From Lachnospiraceae bacterium (GTDB taxonomy: Bacteria; Bacillota; Clostridia; Lachnospirales; Lachnospiraceae), in assembly GCA_014804245.1 (NCBI GenBank), contig JAAVAE010000003.1, positions 1 through 44,862 of the forward strand: DNA of 44,862 nt, written 5' to 3'. Each line of letters starts with the position of its first letter. Within the stretch, counting starts at the first letter, position 1. Shown here piece after piece: positions 40,631 through 44,862 of this stretch. Under the pieces are notes generated by a model. It had not been told where the DNA came from and made no database searches. It worked only from the letters and a program-made list of their open reading frames with translations. Position numbers and translations under genes: made by a program.

Positions 40631-41398
40631 ATGAGTGCAGGCATGATGGGAATCATTGTGATATTGGTTCTGATGCTGGTAGTGATAGGCTGTGTGGCTT
40701 ATGGAATTTTGAGAGCAAAGCGTGCAGTTGAAAATTTTTCTCAGGAAGTTTTTGGCACTTCTGATATCAGGGAAGGATTTAAACAGGTGGAAGAAGAATA
40801 TGCATCCACCCCCAAATCGGTTTCAGCGATGACAAGTCTGTATCTTCCTAAAATTAAGAGAGATTTTCCCGAATTTCAGTATGATGAGATGAAGGTCAGG
40901 GCAGAAAACGTCCTGACTTCTTATCTGATGGCGGTAGATGGCATGAATAAAGGAGCCTTAACAGAAGGAAACAGCGAACTTTTCGATAAGCTGGAAATGC
41001 GGCTCGGAATGCTTAAGGGATCAGGTCAAAGGGAGCATTACAAAAATATAAAGATACATAGAACAGAGATATCAGATTACAAAAAGAGAAATGGGCGTTG
41101 CATCATTACCTTTCAGACAGCGTTGCAGTATTACCACACACTGGAGGATGAAAATGGGAAGCTTCTCGCGGGAAGTGAAGAAATGCTTACCCAGTCAAGA
41201 TACAATACAGATGTTATTTATATACAGGACAGAGAATTAGTGGAGGATGAAAGAGATTTATCTCTTGGTCTCAACTGCCCTAACTGCGGCGCGCCAATAG
41301 CGGGAATAGGAAGTAAAGTCTGTGAATATTGCGGAACACCTATTGTAGAATTGAATATCTATGCATGGAGTTTCAGTAATATCACGGAATCAATATAG
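40631..41398 (+). CDS. Membrane protein with Tim44-like and zinc-ribbon domains (YdjH-like)
   Basis: About 255 residues: an N-terminal transmembrane helix (GIIVILVLMLVVIGCVAYG), a Tim44-like middle (FPEFQYDEMKVRAENVLTSY), then a zinc ribbon (C-P-N-C-G ... C-E-Y-C-G-T-P) near the C-terminus. It is third in the cluster with the SPFH and YdjG-like genes, as in B. subtilis. ATG 40,631 has AAAGGA ten bases upstream; ATG 40,598 is in frame but has no clear ribosome binding site. Confidence 0.8.
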   Translation: MSAGMMGIIVILVLMLVVIGCVAYGILRAKRAVENFSQEVFGTSDIREGFKQVEEEYASTPKSVSAMTSLYLPKIKRDFPEFQYDEMKVRAENVLTSYLMAVDGMNKGALTEGNSELFDKLEMRLGMLKGSGQREHYKNIKIHRTEISDYKKRNGRCIITFQTALQYYHTLEDENGKLLAGSEEMLTQSRYNTDVIYIQDRELVEDERDLSLGLNCPNCGAPIAGIGSKVCEYCGTPIVELNIYAWSFSNITESI

Positions 41399-41425
41399 AG
41401 CAGAATATATTTAGGAGTTTGATAC

Positions 41426-43720
41426 ATGAGCATTTACGATACCTTAAATGAACAGCAGAAGAAAGGCGTATTTACGACGGAAGGACCGGTGCTTTTACTT
41501 GCGGGGGCAGGATCGGGCAAGACCCGCGTACTTACCCACAGGATAGCATACTTGATTGAAGAATTGGGTGTTAGCCCGTGGAACATCATGGCAATCACTT
41601 TTACCAATAAAGCAGCAGGAGAGATGAAGGAGAGAGTGGAGAACCTAGTGGGAATGGGTGCGGAAAGTATCTGGGTCACGACTTTTCACTCAAGCTGTGT
41701 GAGAATTTTGCGCCGCTATGCGGACCGCCTTGGCTATGATACTAATTTTACCATCTATGATACCGATGATCAAAAGACTGTAATGAAGGATGTCTGTAAG
41801 CGCCTTCAGATTGACACCAAAATGCTGAAAGAGAGAAGCATTCTCTCCGCAATCTCTTCTGCCAAAGATAAGCTGATTTCTCCGGTAGAGTATGAACTGA
41901 ATACGATGGGAGATTTCAGAAAGCAGAAGATCGCACAGGCATACAAAGAATACCAGATGGCTTTAAAGAAAAGCAATGCCATGGATTTTGACGACTTGAT
42001 CGTGAAGACGGTAGAGCTTTTCAAAGCGGATCCTGAAGTGCTCGGAGGTTATCAAAAACGCTTCAAATACATTATGGTGGACGAATATCAGGATACCAAT
42101 GCCGCACAGTTTGAACTGATCAGGCTCTTAGCAGATACAAACCACAATCTGTGTGTGGTAGGAGATGACGACCAGTCGATTTATAAGTTCAGAGGCGCTG
42201 ATATCAGGAACATTCTTGATTTTGAGAAGATCTATCCGGAAGCGGAGGTCATTCGTCTGGAGCAGAATTATCGTTCCACACAAAATGTACTGGATGCTGC
42301 TAATGCTGTTATCCGCAATAACAAAGGAAGAAAGAGCAAGACGCTGTGGACGGATAAGGGAGAGGGGAACAGGATTCATTTCAGGCAATTTGACAATGCC
42401 TATGAAGAAGCAGAATTCATTGCAGATGATGTGGCTCGCAAGAGCAGAGAAAGGGCAGCAGATTACGGGGACTGTGCAGTGCTTTATCGGACCAATGCCC
42501 AGGCAAGACTTTTAGAAGAACGCTTTATAGTAGAAGGAATTCCCTATGACGTTGTGGGAGGAACCAATTTCTATGCCAGAAGAGAAATCAAAGATCTGCT
42601 TGCCTATTTAAAAACAATCGATAACGGGCGTGATGATTTGGCGGTAAAGCGGATCATCAATATACCCAAGCGGGGAATCGGAGCGGCAACGATTGCCAAG
42701 GTGCAGGATTATGCGGATATGCGGGAAATCAGCTTTTATGATGCCCTCCGTCAGGCAGATGAAATCATGGGTCTGGGAAAAAGCGTTGCGAAACTGAAAC
42801 CTTTTGTAACCATGATACAATCTTTTAGAAGCAAGCTGGAATTTTATGGTTTGGAAGATTTAATAAAAGATGTTATTGAAACCACAGGATATGTATCGGA
42901 ACTTGAGGCATCTGATGAGGAGGATGCAGAAAACAGAATTGAAAATATCGATGAATTGATCAGCAAAATCGTGGCTTTTGAGGAGGTGCATGATCAGCCG
43001 ACGCTAGGAGAATTTCTGGAAGAGGTGGCATTGGTGGCGGACATTGACCACGTGGAAAATGGCAGTAACAGAGTGCTTCTTATGACGCTGCACAGCGCCA
43101 AGGGACTGGAATTTCCTCATGTGTATCTGGCAGGTATGGAGGATGGGATCTTCCCCAGTTATATGACGATCACATCAGATGATCCGGATGAGATTGAAGA
43201 GGAACGCCGGCTTGCCTATGTGGGGATAACCAGAGCCAAAGATGACTTGACCATCTGTTATGCAAAAATGCGTATGGTGCGCGGCGAGACTCAGATGAAT
43301 GCAGTGAGCCGTTTCGTGAAAGAAATACCGGAAGAACTGATGGATAACCGTCCTCCGGCGCCTAGATTTAATCCTATGGATGTGCCTTCGTCCAAATATA
43401 CACCAGTGGAGGGTCCGGCATACAGATATAAACCTACTGCCACGTTGGCGCCCAAAAGAACGGCAGCGGAGAATAAACCCTTTATTGCCGGAGGAGGAAT
43501 CGGAGCTTTAAATGCGGCAGGAATCAGCAAAGGAGTAGGGGCAGTTACCGGCGGAAAGCCTGACTACGATATAGGAGACAGAGTAAAGCATATAAAATAC
43601 GGGGAAGGCACTGTCACCGATTTAGAGCCTGGTCCAAGAGACTATAAGGTAACGGTAGATTTTGACGATGCCGGTCAGAAAATTATGTACGCCGCTTTTG
43701 CAAGACTGATCAAAATCTAA
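41426..43720 (+). CDS. pcrA: ATP-dependent DNA helicase PcrA/UvrD
   Basis: A 764-residue SF1A helicase acting in nucleotide excision repair and in removal of RecA and stalled complexes. Motif I is GAGSGKT, motif II is DEYQDTN, motif IV-like is QNYRST, motif V is TLHSAKGLEFPHVYLAGMED and motif VI is EERRLAYVGITRAKD. The C-terminus has the PcrA-type small domain (DYDIGDRVKHIKYGEGTV). Length and motifs are complete. It lies after the zinc-ribbon operon, 27 bases downstream. Confidence 0.97.
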   Translation: MSIYDTLNEQQKKGVFTTEGPVLLLAGAGSGKTRVLTHRIAYLIEELGVSPWNIMAITFTNKAAGEMKERVENLVGMGAESIWVTTFHSSCVRILRRYADRLGYDTNFTIYDTDDQKTVMKDVCKRLQIDTKMLKERSILSAISSAKDKLISPVEYELNTMGDFRKQKIAQAYKEYQMALKKSNAMDFDDLIVKTVELFKADPEVLGGYQKRFKYIMVDEYQDTNAAQFELIRLLADTNHNLCVVGDDDQSIYKFRGADIRNILDFEKIYPEAEVIRLEQNYRSTQNVLDAANAVIRNNKGRKSKTLWTDKGEGNRIHFRQFDNAYEEAEFIADDVARKSRERAADYGDCAVLYRTNAQARLLEERFIVEGIPYDVVGGTNFYARREIKDLLAYLKTIDNGRDDLAVKRIINIPKRGIGAATIAKVQDYADMREISFYDALRQADEIMGLGKSVAKLKPFVTMIQSFRSKLEFYGLEDLIKDVIETTGYVSELEASDEEDAENRIENIDELISKIVAFEEVHDQPTLGEFLEEVALVADIDHVENGSNRVLLMTLHSAKGLEFPHVYLAGMEDGIFPSYMTITSDDPDEIEEERRLAYVGITRAKDDLTICYAKMRMVRGETQMNAVSRFVKEIPEELMDNRPPAPRFNPMDVPSSKYTPVEGPAYRYKPTATLAPKRTAAENKPFIAGGGIGALNAAGISKGVGAVTGGKPDYDIGDRVKHIKYGEGTVTDLEPGPRDYKVTVDFDDAGQKIMYAAFARLIKI

Positions 43721-43783
43721 AATGGAAAATTTTAAAAAATTTGTAAAGTTTTTCAAAATACTGTAGTAAAAATCGGCAGTAAA

Positions 43784-43792
43784 TGTTATATT
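43784..43792 (+). promoter_or_regulatory. Extended -10 promoter before small acidic membrane protein
   Basis: TGTTATATT (43,784-43,792) fits an extended -10 element (TG-N-TATATT). No good -35 box is seen. It lies in the 155-base AT-rich gap between pcrA and the gene at 43,876. Confidence 0.4.
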
Positions 43793-43875
43793 ATTAAACA
43801 AGAAGGAAATAATAATCCAAAAAGCATTTTTAAGATGAAATGAATGAAAAGGCATAAAGAAAGGGAGGCTACACC

Positions 43876-44196
43876 ATGAGCACTTGGAGTAAGGTTGAGG
43901 AATTGATGGATTTTGTTAAGAACCATGACATCAAGGAGTTAAAGGATTACTGGAATCATAGAGAAGAGGAAAAGAGAAACAATACCATTTTGTGGGTGCT
44001 TGCTATTATAGGCGCTGTAGCTGCAGTAGCGGCGATTGCTTATGCGGTATACCGTTATATGACACCGGATTATCTGGAAGATTTTGACGATGACTTTGAC
44101 GACGATTTCGAGGATGATTTCTTTGAAGATGAAGAAGACGAGGAAGAGAAGATTCAGGTATCGAACGCAGCTACAGAGGACGATTTTGCAGAATAA
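43876..44196 (+). CDS. Single-pass membrane protein with acidic C-terminal tail (106 aa)
   Basis: A helical N-terminus (MSTWSKVEELMDFVKNHDIK) is followed by one transmembrane helix (about residues 37-58, TILWVLAIIGAVAAVAAIAY) and a tail almost entirely of Asp, Glu and Phe (residues about 68-95). No known function; proteins of this type appear conserved in Lachnospiraceae. AAGGGAGG lies about ten bases upstream, and a strong terminator follows. Confidence 0.75.
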   Translation: MSTWSKVEELMDFVKNHDIKELKDYWNHREEEKRNNTILWVLAIIGAVAAVAAIAYAVYRYMTPDYLEDFDDDFDDDFEDDFFEDEEDEEEKIQVSNAATEDDFAE

Positions 44197-44218
44197 GTGT
44201 TTTAAAATCTGAAAATGC

Positions 44219-44248
44219 GGGATGTACAGAAGTGTACATCCCATTTTT
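44219..44248 (+). terminator. Rho-independent terminator
   Basis: GGGATGTACA (44,219-44,228) pairs perfectly with TGTACATCCC (44,233-44,242) around a GAAG loop, followed by ATTTTT. Confidence 0.9.
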
Positions 44249-44296
44249 AGTTGAAAAAGCTTGCAGAAATAGCAGGTATACGATAGGAGCAGGTAG

Positions 44297-44862
44297 ATGA
44301 AAAAAGGGCAAGTGCTTACAGGAATCGTGGAAAAAGTGGATTTTCCCAATAAAGGTGTGGTAACTACAGAGGAAGGAAAATGTGTTGTTAAAAATGTTCT
44401 GCCTGGGCAGAAAGTAACCTTTGTGGTACAGAAAAAGAGAAACGGGGCAGGAGTGGGAAGACTTCTTCAAATCGAGGAAAATGCTCCCACAGAGGTCAAA
44501 AGTCCCTGCCCGCATTTTGGAGAATGCGGCGGCTGCACATACTTGTCCCTGCCTTATGAGGAACAGCTTAAAATAAAGGAAGCACAGGTAAAAAAGCTTC
44601 TCGAAGGCGCATTATCGGGGCAGGCTGAAAAATGGGAATTTGAGGGCATTAAAGGAAGCCCCGCAAGGCTTGGCTATAGAAATAAAATGGAATTTTCGTT
44701 TGGAGACGAATACAAAGACGGACCTTTGTCTCTCGGTATGCATAAGAGAGGCAGTTTTTATGATATAGTCACAGTAAGAGATTGTCAGATTGTAGATGAA
44801 GATTATCGCAAGATTTTATCTTTTACCAAGGATTACTTTGATGGATGCAGTTTTTACCACAG
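44297..44862 (+). CDS. 23S rRNA (uracil-5-)-methyltransferase RumA-type, 5' part
   Basis: The gene is cut by the right edge of the window; 188 codons are visible. It has an N-terminal TRAM domain (MKKGQVLTGIVEKVDFPNKG), then C-P-H-F-G-E-C-G-G-C-T, the 4Fe-4S-binding signature of RlmD/RumA enzymes, then the G-Y-R-N-K-M-E-F-S-F motif of the family. It methylates a uracil of 23S rRNA. Which paralogue (RlmD or RlmCD) cannot be decided from this part. The start is ATG 44,297, with GGAGCAGG upstream. Confidence 0.92.
   Translation, partial: MKKGQVLTGIVEKVDFPNKGVVTTEEGKCVVKNVLPGQKVTFVVQKKRNGAGVGRLLQIEENAPTEVKSPCPHFGECGGCTYLSLPYEEQLKIKEAQVKKLLEGALSGQAEKWEFEGIKGSPARLGYRNKMEFSFGDEYKDGPLSLGMHKRGSFYDIVTVRDCQIVDEDYRKILSFTKDYFDGCSFYH

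Noticed and set aside
1-44862. tRNA, rRNA, insertion sequences and integrase
   Set aside because: I found no cloverleaf, rRNA segment, transposase or phage integrase in the visible sequence. The integrase must be left of the window if the prophage is complete. A tRNA search program could refute the tRNA part.

Overview
The window looks like a chromosomal segment of a low-to-mid GC Gram-positive anaerobe of class Clostridia, most likely a Lachnospiraceae relative. Strong GGAGG ribosome binding sites, the PBSX/Xkd-type phage gene order, the zinc-ribbon/SPFH gene cluster and the style of the flanking genes all point that way. This is inference from protein families, not from a database search. 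Positions 1 to about 37,200 are most of a temperate, contractile-tailed (myovirus-type) prophage, with all its genes on the plus strand. The left end of the prophage (integrase, repressor, attL) lies outside the window. Positions from about 37,220 onward are host chromosome.

Region by region. (1) 1-12,916 is the early/replication module. It holds a run of very small genes, a Gln/Pro-rich repeat protein, a DUF2800 PD-(D/E)XK-like nuclease, a DUF2815 ssDNA-binding-type protein, a family A DNA polymerase, a primase-helicase of the VapE type, a 250-base iteron/palindrome region that could be the replication origin, a VRR-NUC nuclease, an SNF2 helicase, several zinc-finger proteins, and an ArpU/sigma-region-4-like late regulator. 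(2) 12,917-13,650 is the early/late switch: a candidate activated promoter, a strong hairpin, and a first cargo gene with its own promoter and terminator. (3) 13,662-24,414 is packaging, head, connector, sheath and tube. The MuF head protein carries a C-terminal ADP-ribosyltransferase toxin domain and is followed by a candidate immunity gene and a terminator. (4) 24,427-25,097 is a second cargo cassette with its own promoter and terminator. (5) 25,122-35,185 covers tail chaperone, tape measure, baseplate and fibres. A canonical -1 slippery site with a downstream stem joins the XkdN-like chaperone to an extension reading frame. (6) 35,340-37,190 is a terminator followed by the XhlA / holin / two-domain endolysin lysis cassette.

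The right attachment junction lies at about 37,191-37,235. There the prophage interrupts an ABC-transporter substrate-binding lipoprotein gene on the minus strand, which has lost roughly its last third. Beyond it lie host genes: a three-gene SPFH / zinc-ribbon membrane cluster resembling the B. subtilis YdjI/YdjG/YdjH set, pcrA, a small acidic membrane protein, and the start of a 23S rRNA (uracil-5-)-methyltransferase.

The most interesting signals are the two promoter-gene-terminator 'moron' cassettes, the MuF-ART toxin with its neighbour, the frameshift element in the tail chaperone gene, the iteron cluster, and a 14-bp palindrome that appears in frame in two unrelated early genes, encoding the same I-A-T-S-Q peptide each time. 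All coordinates and motifs were read by eye. No alignment, folding or database search was run.
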